A stretch of DNA of 64,000 nt from Hymenopus coronatus. Lineage: Eukaryota > Arthropoda > Insecta > Mantodea > Hymenopodidae. The translations under genes and the position numbers were made by a program. This document shows, one piece after another, positions 44,541 to 53,692 of this stretch (position 1 is the stretch's first letter; each line of letters opens with the position of its first letter). The stretch lies in the NCBI GenBank assembly GCA_030762935.1, contig CM060895.1, forward strand, positions 76,181,001-76,245,000, written 5' to 3'. The notes beneath the pieces are model-generated. The model saw nothing but the letters and a program-made list of their open reading frames with translations, did not search any database and was not told the origin of the DNA.

Positions 44541-45100
44541 ATTAAAAATCTGATGTGTTAACTTCATATGATTTTCCTTAGCCTGAGTAATTTATAACAA
44601 AAATTATTTTTCTACCTACTTAAAAGTAATTGATATAAACTTTACAGAAACTGCATATTTCGTTACGAATGCAAATGCAATAGCGATAGACAAACGTTTA
44701 CGAAATTCTGGTTATTTACTGGTTTTAAAATTCCGCACTCTTTCCACGTAATTGCAAGATATAAGGGAATGTAGAAAGAAGTTTAAAGGAATGAACAAGA
44801 ACTGAACATTTCAAATCAATAATAACAGTTACCTTGAATAGCTATTGCCACAAAACGTTATTTGAAACAAATTGCGTGGGTTTAAAGAGAATACATTTTT
44901 TTGAATAGTGGATTTCCGTCTAGTTTACTGGTTAGATTATACAATTTCCTTTCAAATGACCAAGAGTTCACAGACTACTCCCAAAAATTCAATATAGCAC
45001 TTTATTTGCTATATAAATATTTTATATAATATAGAATTGTAATTAAAATGGTTAATAATAAAAAATCTACAATTCTGAAAAATGTTCCGTATAAAGGGTA
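44541..45100 (+). repeat. Pal element, right end missing
   Basis: Left end TCTGATGTGTTAACTTCATA, then a diverged body ending at TCCGTATAAAGGGTAGTTGG (about 45098). The right third is absent. Confidence 0.7.
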
Positions 45101-45724
45101 GTTGGGAAATACAGAACATGTAAATATAAAATACCCATAGATATATTTCTAGTTCACGTACACAGAGCACAAATAGTATTAGACATAGAATTTCTGATTG
45201 TCTGTACGGAATTTATAGAGCGTGTCTTCTGATATCCGCTGGCCGCTCCGTCACTCTAATTGGGGAGGGAGGAGGGGTTGTAGCTTACTGTTGTAGTGCA
45301 CGTTACCTAATCTCACTTCCAATTGAGTAAGGTGGCTATTCCTGTTAGCGAATGATTTGACAAACCCAGCATAGGTATGCTCTATTGGTTCGATATAGAA
45401 CACTCACCTACAAGTTGACAGTATCAGCCAATAAAATAAAAACATGACGTAATAAAGTACCCTACAAACGGTTAGGAATGCAGTGTATGGAACAAGACAG
45501 TGCCGATTTCTTTCTGTGCCTTGTGTACCCATATGGTTTAAATAACATGTCAAATATAGCAGGACTGAGAAAGCACTTTACTTTTATAAATTATTTCTCT
45601 TTAAGTTTTATAAAATTAGTTGCACATTTCTTGATGGTCGTTGTTACAATTTGCTCTCATAATATAAATGTTATTTAACTATTTTCGTTTTGAAATCGGC
45701 TTACCCCCTTCCGTATATGTATGA
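45101..45724. other. Spacer, nothing firm
   Basis: A more balanced stretch at about 45220-45420, flanked by AT-rich DNA. A 66-codon frame at 45478-45678 is unrecognised. Confidence 0.35.
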
Positions 45725-46022
45725 CGGTCACCCCTCTGGGACTTGCAAGCAATGCCTAGGGGTCGGAAACCTATCGGAGATCCAACGGCACGAAACCACA
45801 AAATGGAGAACCTGGAATGAGTGGTCGGCCCATGACCAGGCATGAACATAAGTGGATGATAGGAAAGTGATGATGGTGGAATGAGTGGAGGGAGAAACCG
45901 GAGGTCCCGGAGAAAACCCGCCGAGACACCGCTTCGTCCATCACAAATCCCAAATGCGGGCGCTTGGGATCGAACCCAAGCCGCTTAGATGGGAGGCAAA
46001 TGGTCTAACCACTCAACCACTA
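45725..46022 (-). mobile_element. SINE-A, inverted, long copy
   Basis: Minus-strand head GTGGTTGAGTGGTTAGACCA and B box TTGGGTTCGATCCCAAGCG, then GGATTTGTGATGGACGAAGC, CGGCGGGTTTTCTCCGGGAC and GGTCATGGGCCGACCACTCA. The body is longer than in the 7108 and 30990 copies. Confidence 0.85.
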
Positions 46023-47367
46023 TTATACTGTGTGGTAAAATATTTTTTGTATTAATCATAACTTTTTTATTATAACCACTAAATGTATATGTTATTTTGC
46101 GTCACTTTTATTTCGAGTCAGATTAATAAATAAGTAGATAGATACATAAAATGTCCTTGTTTTAATTTTGGGGAAAACTTTTTGCATCTCATGATTTTGA
46201 TGCTTGTACTCTTAACTTGAATGCTTCGCCTCTCTATAATCCAACTGCACTCTTAAAGCTCTTTGTCGCAACTGACTCAAGACTCCGACTTATTACTGGC
46301 ACGCTGAGGTTCAGCCAGAGCGTTTTTGCTGTGTGTCCACCTTCAGTAGGGTTTACCACAGGGCTTTATTTAGCGATGAGATTTAAGGGATGTTTTTGCT
46401 GTTTTGAAAGTATCTTTAGGGTGCAGCGGTTCTTCTGCACCTCTGATGGATGTACTTTCAACAAATATAAACATTTTGTTGCTTGGAGAGAATTTAATGC
46501 CAATCAGCACTTAGTAAGATTGTGTAAAGAGCTCAGTTTTCGCTGCTGATGGAACTTCTATCGTAACTGGCTACCTTGCTTTTATATTCCCGATTACGCA
46601 GCAAGAAACTTCGAGAGCTACAGAAAGACGCACTCTATTTCCTTCCCTCCCTCCCCCCTTCCTACCTTCCTTTCGTCCCTCCATGTTATCCACCCACTTT
46701 CCTTTCCTCTTCCCACCCATCTTCCTTACTTTCTCCATTCCTCCCTCCCACCATTTCTTGTGGACAATATTGCACGCGTGCATTCACGCAGGTGCGACAA
46801 TGCAAAAGAGCTATGTAAAGCAGTAGATCCCGCACTTTCACTATTCAAGGCGGCAAGGTATAATCTCGTAGCCACAGCAATGACACTTTTTATTTTATGT
46901 CATTCAAAACGTTAAAAAGAATGATATTATTAAACACATTAAATATAATGTTCTATTGTATAAAACAGATTGTTAAATAGTTTTGTGCGCCATCAAAGTG
47001 TCATTACTTACAGATTAGTGTCATATAAAAATATCTAATAGCAATTATGTTATTTTACTGTAGTCCTAACCAGATTTTGCTGTGCCCGTCGATGTGGAAA
47101 CATTGCTCCGTTACAATATACATACTAGTTCAATTTATCTGTGATTTTCCAGGCAAGAAATGTCGTAATCTCTGCCATCTCTGCTGATGCAAGTGTGTGC
47201 ACAATCCTCTAATGACAGAAGGTCGCTGTTAATGTAATGCCTTACTCATGAAAGCAACTTGAATACTGTCATACTGAATGTTCATACTTGATAGTTTTGA
47301 GTACAAGTCGCCCCTTAATAGCGATATAAATGATTTTTATATCCCGCAATTTTTGACACCAGAATCT
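46023..47367. other. Spacer with a long pyrimidine tract
   Basis: Pyrimidine-rich tract at about 46634-46757 (TTCCTTCCCTCCCTCCCCCC and similar). A 110-codon + frame at 46217-46549 has a Cys/Phe-rich sequence with no family I know. The rest is AT-rich. Confidence 0.4.
46634..46757 (+). repeat. Low-complexity pyrimidine tract
   Basis: Almost entirely C/T with few interruptions on the plus strand. Spurious ORFs on both strands arise from it. Confidence 0.85.
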
Positions 47368-47567
47368 CAAACTACAGACACAAAGTGCGTGGTGTTTATA
47401 TTCAGCTTGTAAAATAAACACAGCAACCTTTGAATGTTATTCATTACTGTGCAGGAAAGGCGTGTGGACAAGCTGATTGTATCAGTTAGCAGCCCAAAGA
47501 GAACTGTGTATTGCTTTATCCTTCGCAAATCACCGCTATTTCTAGTGTGGAGTTCTGTGACAGCTTT

Positions 47568-47662
47568 CTCTTCCGTAAATGGCCATCGCTCCTTGGTAGA
47601 GCGCGCTAAAGCTTCACAAGTCAACTAAGACATTAATTTGCTATATTGGCGCGCGGGAAATC
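47568..47662 (+). promoter_or_regulatory. Candidate promoter/5' UTR upstream of a possible first exon
   Basis: Contains AGAGCGCGCTAAAGC and GGCGCGCGGGAAA just before the ATG at 47663. GCGGGAAA is the core of E2F-type sites. CpG-containing sequence is scarce in this window, so the cluster stands out. The function is inferred. Confidence 0.3.
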
Positions 47663-47702
47663 ATGGACAAAGCTGAATGTCCAATATATAATATTGCCTC
47701 AG
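47663..47702 (+). CDS. Candidate first coding exon, unidentified gene
   Basis: An ATG in good context (A at -3, G at +4) opens MDKAECPIYNIAS and runs without a stop to a donor-like CAG/GTAAGA at 47702/47703. The exon would be 13 codons plus one base. The preceding sequence is CpG-bearing with an E2F-like motif. I cannot find a matching next exon in the window, and the protein is not recognised. An 85-codon minus frame ends opposite, so a divergent pair is conceivable but not supported. Confidence 0.3.
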
Positions 47703-47867
47703 GTAAGAAGAAATTAGTGCAGATTTTTGTTAGAGTCGTCACAATTTTGTTTTAATGGTGACTAAGTACAATAGTTTCTGGGAATTATTGAAACGAAATT
47801 ACCATTTCCATGTATAATATCCGCTCATCGTTCAACAAATATGTATTACTCTCTCTTCTTACTGCAT

Positions 47868-48250
47868 AGGTAGAGCGGGTATTGCAGTCCATACAAAATT
47901 TCGATACTGATGTTGCACTGCAAATAAACCTATTTGGGTCCACTGTATTCAAATAAAGCATATTTAGGAAAATATCTGTGAGTGTGTATGTGTGAATATG
48001 TGAACAATATAAATAAAAACGAAAGGTCGGTTAAACACTAAATTTCAAAGGCTAAGTATCTTCCAAGTATACGACTCGAAGTTCTTCCTTAATAAGGAAA
48101 TATTTTCAAAAATGTGATTTTCCCAAAAATGGTTCTAACGATTTGGATAAACTAAAATGTATACCTTAAATTTCTGTGAATAGCCTCTGAAGACCTCTTC
48201 ATTCTGGTAAACCGTAAGAGAAAGAGAAATGTAGATAGGTCTCATTAAAG
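47868..48250 (-). repeat. Pal element, inverted, right half
   Basis: Right end GCATAGGTAGAGCGGGTATT, then TTCGATACTGATGTTGCACT, GTATCTTCCAAGTATACGAC, AATAGCCTCTGAAGACC and GTAAACCGTAAGAG. It meets a + copy at about 48250. Confidence 0.75.
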
Positions 48251-48752
48251 CTAGCTTTTACGGTTTAACGGTTAAGTAAGTCTGCAAAAAGATCTTTAGA
48301 GGCAATTCCCAGGAAATTTAAAATATACATTTTATTTGTGATGTAAATATGCTTATTATGCGACATTTTAATAAAACAGGTTAGCCATTTTTGAGAATAA
48401 CAAAAATTGCAAACAGTTTTTGTGGTAGGGGGAGTATCTTGAATATTTTCGTGTCGTATCATTGGAAGATACTAAACATAAATACCAAGTTTGGTATTTA
48501 AGAGCATTTTCATTTTTGAGTTATGGACACAGAGTTTTTGAGTTATGGACAGACACACACACACACCCGTGAGGACCTTTTTATAAAAATGTTCTTTCTT
48601 GGTTTCAGGGGACGTCAATACTTATATTTACGGTGGCCGCTTGTCCATTGAACCCAGGCCATCTAGATGAGAGACGAGTGGACTAACCACTCGCCCACGC
48701 TGCGGCCGACATTGTAGGTGCATACGTACTAGAGAAACTAATAAATGTCTTA
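48251..48752 (+). repeat. Pal element, right half, with SINE-A fragment inserted near its end
   Basis: CTTTTACGGTTTAACGG, GAGGCAATTCCCAGGAAATT, ACCAAGTTTGGTATTTAAG, ATATTTACGGTGG, then the SINE fragment, then GTGCATACGTACTAGAGAAA as the terminus. Paired head to head with the preceding inverted copy. Confidence 0.78.
48635..48710 (-). mobile_element. SINE-A fragment (head only)
   Basis: GTCCATTGAACCCAGGCCAT and GACTAACCACTCGCCCACGC, the inverted tRNA-type head of SINE-A with no body. Confidence 0.7.
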
Positions 48753-48860
48753 TTATAGCTTTAAATAGCACTGCAGATATTTCAGTATTTGGTGATGTAT
48801 ACTTCACAAGCTGATACTGAATTGGTAGATCTATCGCAGGTGAACACCAAAGTTCTACCG

Positions 48861-48861
<1 letters not shown>

Positions 48862-48891
<30 letters not shown>

Positions 48892-49440
48892 GTAGATAGA
48901 TTAGATATGCATTTTTTTCACATAAATCATTATATGGTTTAATTCACCCACACAATTCTGTAATACTTAAATGTTATCCCTAAACTTTACTTTTTACGAC
49001 TCACTTAACTGAGTTTTTGCATTTCTGAGGACCCATTGGATCCAATGTTATCTAGCTATCGGGTCCTATTTACTTCTTCCTTTTACCAATCCACATTTCT
49101 TTCTATTCCTTATTTCTGATTTCCTTCATCCATCTACTTTTTACTAGACTTAAATAATTTTCTATTTCTGTTAAACTTTCTTTTGATTTAGCTCTTAGCA
49201 TCCTTTTACCAATAATTTAATTTGGTGGACTAGACTAATTGATCTTTTGTAATTTTGCTCTCATATTCATTGTTCCTTCGTATTCTAGAAATTAATTCCA
49301 GTAATTATCAGACCTCTTAAAACACAATAAACCTTTACCTTGTTTTGCTCCTTCTCTTAAGCCTTTTAACCTCACCAAGCCTGTCCTAGCCAATGTAAAG
49401 CCCTGTTTTGTTGGTTTGTTACAAACATTGATATAATTTT
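48862..49440 (-). repeat. Interspersed repeat, copy 2 of the inverted pair (LINE-3'-like)
   Basis: Reverse-complement partner of 15798-16315 (see there for shared blocks). The low-coordinate end is a GACA tandem repeat (48862-48892), equivalent to the tail. Upstream on the minus strand, to about 49650, a frame reads DLRAPDINRMTPEEYRNLLS before a stop and then broken frames, probably a decayed retroelement ORF. Confidence 0.75.
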
Positions 49441-49690
49441 CTCTTCAGTATAGCACATGTGGCAACAGTGTACTCCATTTAACTGTCTTCTAAGGTTGAG
49501 ATGCGCTTTAGAAAGGAGTGCATCAGGTTCCTTCGACAACAATGTTGCTGACATAAGAGTGGTGAACCTAGGACAACAAATTACGATATTCCTCCGGTGT
49601 CATCCTGTTAATGTCTGGAGCACGCAGATCCTTCCAGGCTGTAAGGGGATCTCAAGATCTTCCAAAGTATGAGTAATGAGACAGCACCAA
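49441..49690 (-). pseudogene. Possible decayed retroelement ORF end
   Basis: Minus-strand reading DLRAPDINRMTPEEYRNLLS, then stop codons and fragments. It adjoins the LINE-3'-like repeat in the right orientation to be its coding end. Family not determined. Confidence 0.35.
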
Positions 49691-50180
49691 CCCTTCTTGA
49701 GGTTGGAAAGATTTAGAAACGAGGAAGTGAAGAAAAAAAAAGGGGATAGACAAGGGAGAGAGAGAGAGAAAAAAAAATAAAGGAGTGGTAAGCATTACTT
49801 GTGATACACTGCACGCCCCTTTCCAGTACAGCAGCCCTCTTGACGCTTTAGCATTGCTGCCAACTCTCCCAATCCGCCTAAAAAAGGGAAAAAATCCACG
49901 CGACACTGAGTTTTTCCCCTCCCTTTCTTCCTGAAGAGGATGAGAGGAGAAGGGCTGTGGTACAGAGGTGACGGTGATACTTTGTTGAATCTTAATGAAA
50001 AAGGGGAAGGCTTGAAGACAAATGAGAAAGAGAAGGGGAAAAGAAAAGAATTAAAGAGCAAGATGACTGTTGAACAGACATAAAGACAGGAGAAGAGAAA
50101 GTAATGGTAAAAGGTGAGAAAGTTTAGAAGAGAAATGGGTAAGAAAATAAGACACAAAGAAGAAAAGAAAGAGGACGTTA
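49691..50180 (+). repeat. Purine-rich low-complexity region
   Basis: Long A/G-rich stretches (GGGAGAGAGAGAGAGAAAAA; AAGGGGAAAAGAAAAGAATT) interrupted at about 49790-49915 by mixed sequence. The 150-codon minus ORF here is Phe/Ser/Leu-rich translation of the tract. Confidence 0.75.
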
Positions 50181-50231
50181 ACAAAAGAACAGAACTGAAG
50201 ACTGATGCTAAAGAAGTAAGAACGCTGAAAA

Positions 50232-50905
50232 AATCGGTTCTATTCACGTGAGCTTTCCTAGCAAACTGTTCTTATAAAAGATTATTTTTTATCTACACGA
50301 TGCTAATCAAGGTAATCATTATCAGAAATGGCACTATTTCTTATAAATAGACGAGAAATAAGGGAATAAACTATGCTTAAGCGACCGTAAAGTATATTAA
50401 AAGATGTCGCTATATGATTGCAATTGAAATCTGCTTCTCTTTCCATGGCTAGGAGAGAGAGAAAAAAAGGTATGTGAAACGAACAAGAACTTCAGGTTTG
50501 AGAAAAGTCCATTTATTTTAAAATTTAAACAAATAACAGGGAATATTTTTGGAATAGTTAGTTCTACAAAAAACTGTATACAAGAAATTGTGTATTGTAA
50601 CAAGATCTACATTTTTGTAGTAAGTTTTTGCCAGTTTTGCCATTATTTGAGAACATAAGTAATTGAGCTATGAAAAGTATAACTTGGTGAGGGGGAATAT
50701 TCTTAATCATTTTAGATCTCATTTCTTTTAAGGAAATAGATTTAAACAAGTTTAATGTCTCTCGGGTGTTTTCTCTTTTAATTATGCTGCTCACCCTTGC
50801 GCGGGCCGACTTTTTTGTCAAATATTTGTTAGGTGTAGGGGACTTTATGACAGGTATTTCCAGTGAGGCTTCAATAACGAATTGTTTAGTATAACGATTA
50901 AAAAT
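50232..50905 (+). repeat. Pal element, near full length, diverged
   Basis: Left end GTTCTATTCACGTGAGCTTT, blocks ACTATGCTTAAGCGACC, AACAGGGAATATTTTTGGAA and ACTTGGTGAGGGGGAATATT, then GTATTTCCAGTGAGGCTTC, with the end fading near 50905. Confidence 0.7.
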
Positions 50906-51725
50906 ATTCCAATAAAGGGATGAAGAATTGGATACAAAAGTAAAGAACAGGAATGTGAACAACAGAAAAACAAGGGGAGTGTGTGAAAACATGAATTGCG
51001 ACTTGTGTGAAATAGACAATAGACGAGGGTGCACGAGGGTAGTAGAAAAGATGAATGAGGAGTGAAGTGAACTGAAGAGCAGAGCAGTGCAGTGAAGAGC
51101 AGATAAGAGATGCCTAACGAAGCACATGAAACGTCCAGAATACTGGAATAATAAAGAATGAAGTAGAAAGAGAAATCTTAGAATCTGACATTACATTGAA
51201 ATTCTTACAATTCTTGCCAATACAAACAGCTTATCAAGGAATCAAACATCAATATGTCTGCTACAGAATTGGAGCAACTGTCATTCTCAGAGCCTTTCTG
51301 CCAACAAAGTTCGACGCCACCCCCCTCCATGTTCCCTTCTTCAGGACTTGTTGAAATAAGGTAGTAGCAGAAATCAACTAAATATCTTCTTGATCAGCAC
51401 TGCACATTTTAATAGCTCGTAAATCTCTTTTCGGATTGCAAGCTTGTTGCTTTCCTACCTCGAAGAAATACGTTTCTTTAAATGTTTGGTTTTAGACGTA
51501 ATATTCTATCTACATATTCAGTTCGGCTTGGTTCTTTATTACAACCCATGGAGGGACAACTCTAGACCCGCGGGCCGATGAATAACGCACCAAAATGTTC
51601 TAAATGGCCTATTGGTAGCTCAAGATCCGATGCGAACCTACATATCATTACAGACTGTTTTTTTTTTTTTTTTTTCATTTCAAATCTGAAAAGAGTAACA
51701 CAGATTTATTCAAACTGAACATTCT
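50906..51725. other. Spacer, nothing firm
   Basis: Purine-rich stretch near 50930-51130, a T run at 51658-51677. The 187-codon minus frame (50564-51127) spans this and the Pal copy and is discounted. Confidence 0.4.
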
Positions 51726-51966
51726 TTAACTGCCGCAGCGTCCCATGTTATATATGGGGCGTGAAAGACCACTTTATTTTGCTCAGAAACGTCTTTATCG
51801 TCGAGGTTCTTTTACGTGCCTTCGGAACCAATGGTTTTAATTCCCTTTCGAAAGAATTCATGCTAAGGATTTTACGCCCTAAAGAGTCCACCACCCTTTG
51901 AATGTTTGAATCTACTATCTTGGTATCCAGAGACGAGCTTGTTATCCCTGGGACATGGAGGGCGAC
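51726..51966 (-). mobile_element. SINE-C, inverted, near complete
   Basis: Minus-strand head GTCGCCCTCCATGTCCCAGG, then AAATCCTTAGCATGAATTCT, TTGGTTCCGAAGGCACGTAA and GTGGTCTTTCACGCCCC. It extends to the 5' head start but is more diverged than the 8670 copy. No clear target-site duplication. Confidence 0.8.
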
Positions 51967-52434
51967 AACAATATTAGCCATTTTACATTTCAGAGACTAA
52001 GACTTACAAATATTAACCATCCTTTCAATTAAAACTTACAAAAATCAAAACTACTCAGGAATTTGCACTATACTCGTATTTAAAGGAAATTATAGATTAT
52101 CCACTTCTAATTTTACGTAAGGTTGTAATATCCATTTAAACTACTTTTCTAACTACGCGATGTTGCTCCAAGACTTGCAAGTTTGGCTCAGATACATTTG
52201 TGAATGGTTTTAAGAATAAATTATGGTAAGCAATTATAGTTGCACATGTTGCTATACTTCAACGGGCCCAACAGCTCCGCATATAACGTGTGTAGATATC
52301 CCTTCGTGCGTTAAAGGAGTTGCATAACTTAATGGGGTTATTTCAAGTTAAAATCTGTCAGTGAGAGACTCTTCCCAATAAGCGCGACGCCTCAACGACA
52401 CCTCTTATAACAAAGAGGGGTAAACGAAGGTCGC
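51967..52434. other. Spacer, nothing recognised
   Basis: Mixed composition. A more balanced stretch at about 52255-52430 (CAACAGCTCCGCATATAACG, AATAAGCGCGACGCCTCAAC) has no identified function. Confidence 0.35.
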
Positions 52435-52545
52435 TATCTACAAGGGAATACATAACAAAACCATTTCTGCGTGAAGTAGAAAGAAGAATAAACTAATGTA
52501 AGGATATAGAAAGTCATGTGAAAGCAAGTCAAGCTTTTATAATAC
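52435..52545 (-). repeat. Pal element left-end fragment, inverted
   Basis: AGGGAATACATAACAAAACC, then ATATAGAAAGTCATGTGAAA, the left 110 bp in reverse. The LTR-like sequence starts right at its end. Confidence 0.65.
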
Positions 52546-52885
52546 TGTGTCTATTCCTTGCGGTCGTAATCACCTCATGCTAGAGGGGCTTACTTAAGAA
52601 GTCATAGGCGATTGTTGCCGTGCATTGTTACACCTGCGTCAATGCAAATATATGCCGTCGCTGCACTTGAGACTTATTCTGGAAGTTTTTTTCTACGCCA
52701 TCCACAGGCATAAAAAGAAAGAGTGGATCCCAAAGAGGTTCAGTTACAACTGGGAATGTATAGAGTGCAGCAGTTGAGTCAGTTTCGATGGAAAATATGT
52801 AGTGTGTAGTAGCAGCCGCCGCAGGAAACGTCGAAAAGAAACTATATATGCGAAAACCTCGAATAAAGACATTTGTATCTGTGGA
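52546..52885 (+). mobile_element. LTR-like repeat, copy 2 (putative solo LTR)
   Basis: Starts TGTGTCTATT after TATAATAC. TATA-like GGCATAAAAAGAAAGAG precedes AGAGGTTCAGTTACAACTGG, a layout like an LTR core promoter and initiator, and CGAATAAAGAC lies near the end. Homologous to 3172-3560 with the order conserved (AGAGTGCAGCAGTTGAGTCA; GAAACGTCGAAAAG). Confidence 0.45.
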
Positions 52886-53234
52886 AGAAATTAAGTTTTG
52901 CTTACTGGAGTATTAAAGAGAATTTTTGTTACGCTAAATGATATGGTAGATTTCAATATTTAAAAAATTTTAGCATAGTTTATATTAGCATTTCAAACTA
53001 TTATAATTTATTTTTAATTTTTTAAAATCTTGTTGACACATATTTTGAGATTTACTCGAGTAGTGTCACAGAAACCAATGAGAGTTTCTCGTGGACGAAC
53101 CTGGTAAATGGTATTAAGAACTAAGGTACATTTGTTGTCATATATAGCACACGATGGCTTTGCACAGCGGCACTTCGACCTGCGGTTACAGCGGTACTCA
53201 ACCCACCCAACGCGCAATTACAGAGAGTGAGGTA
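52886..53234. other. Spacer leading into a transposase relic
   Basis: AT-rich to about 53030, then more balanced. It may be the 5' part of the decayed transposon that follows, but I cannot read it. Confidence 0.35.
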
Positions 53235-53345
53235 ATGCATGTGGTTTCAGCAGGATGGTTGCCCAGCACATTCCTGAGTGCCTAACATCTTTTCTCACAA
53301 GTGGATTGGCCACAGCGTACGTGATGTTTGGCCACCAAAACTAGG
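53235..53345 (+). pseudogene. Tc1/mariner-superfamily transposase fragment
   Basis: MWFQQDGCPAHS and a stop, then SHKWIGHSVRDVWPPKLGAD in the same region. FQQDGxPAH carries the second catalytic Asp, and (N)RWIGR...WPP is the stretch that leads to the third catalytic Asp in this transposase type. Short and stopped, so a relic. The peptide differs from the 37.1-kb copy, so it comes from another family. Confidence 0.7.
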
Positions 53346-53429
53346 TGCAGATTATAGTTAGCCACAAAGTGACAACTGTTACATATGTAACTAAAAGTAA
53401 CTAGTTACTCAGAATAATCATTACACATA

Positions 53430-53692
53430 GTACAAGAACCTGTCGAGTCGTCAGCGAGGTGACTTCTGATCCGGAGTCCCGGGTTCGATTCTCGACTGGG
53501 CGGGGAATTTTTCTTTAATTAGAATTATTCCCTGTACCCCACCGAGTCTGGAAGTATGAATGTGAATGCGTTTAGTGATATAAAAATGATTAACCTAATG
53601 TTCAAAACCTACAGTAACACGAGTTGTTTCATAAGTCAAAGCCCCCGATATGACCATAGTTAAAGGAGTCTATACAGATGAAACAAAAGAAA
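53430..53692 (+). mobile_element. SINE-D with distal palindromic module
   Basis: Head with B box CCCGGGTTCGATTCTCGACT, then GGGGAATTTTTCTTTAATTA and TCCCTGTACCCCACCGAGTC. The distal module reads AAAGCCCCCGATATGACCAT, then GGAGTCTATACAGATGAAAC, as at 14918-14980. Confidence 0.78.

Noticed and set aside
48862..48892. GACA repeat considered as a CRISPR-like or satellite array
   Set aside because: A plain tetranucleotide microsatellite with no spacers. No CRISPR array is present in the window.
49795..50247. 150-codon open frame on the minus strand
   Set aside because: Phe/Ser/Leu-rich translation of a purine-rich tract.
50564..51127. 187-codon open frame on the minus strand
   Set aside because: One end is a translated low-complexity purine/pyrimidine stretch and the other lies in a Pal copy. 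No domain.
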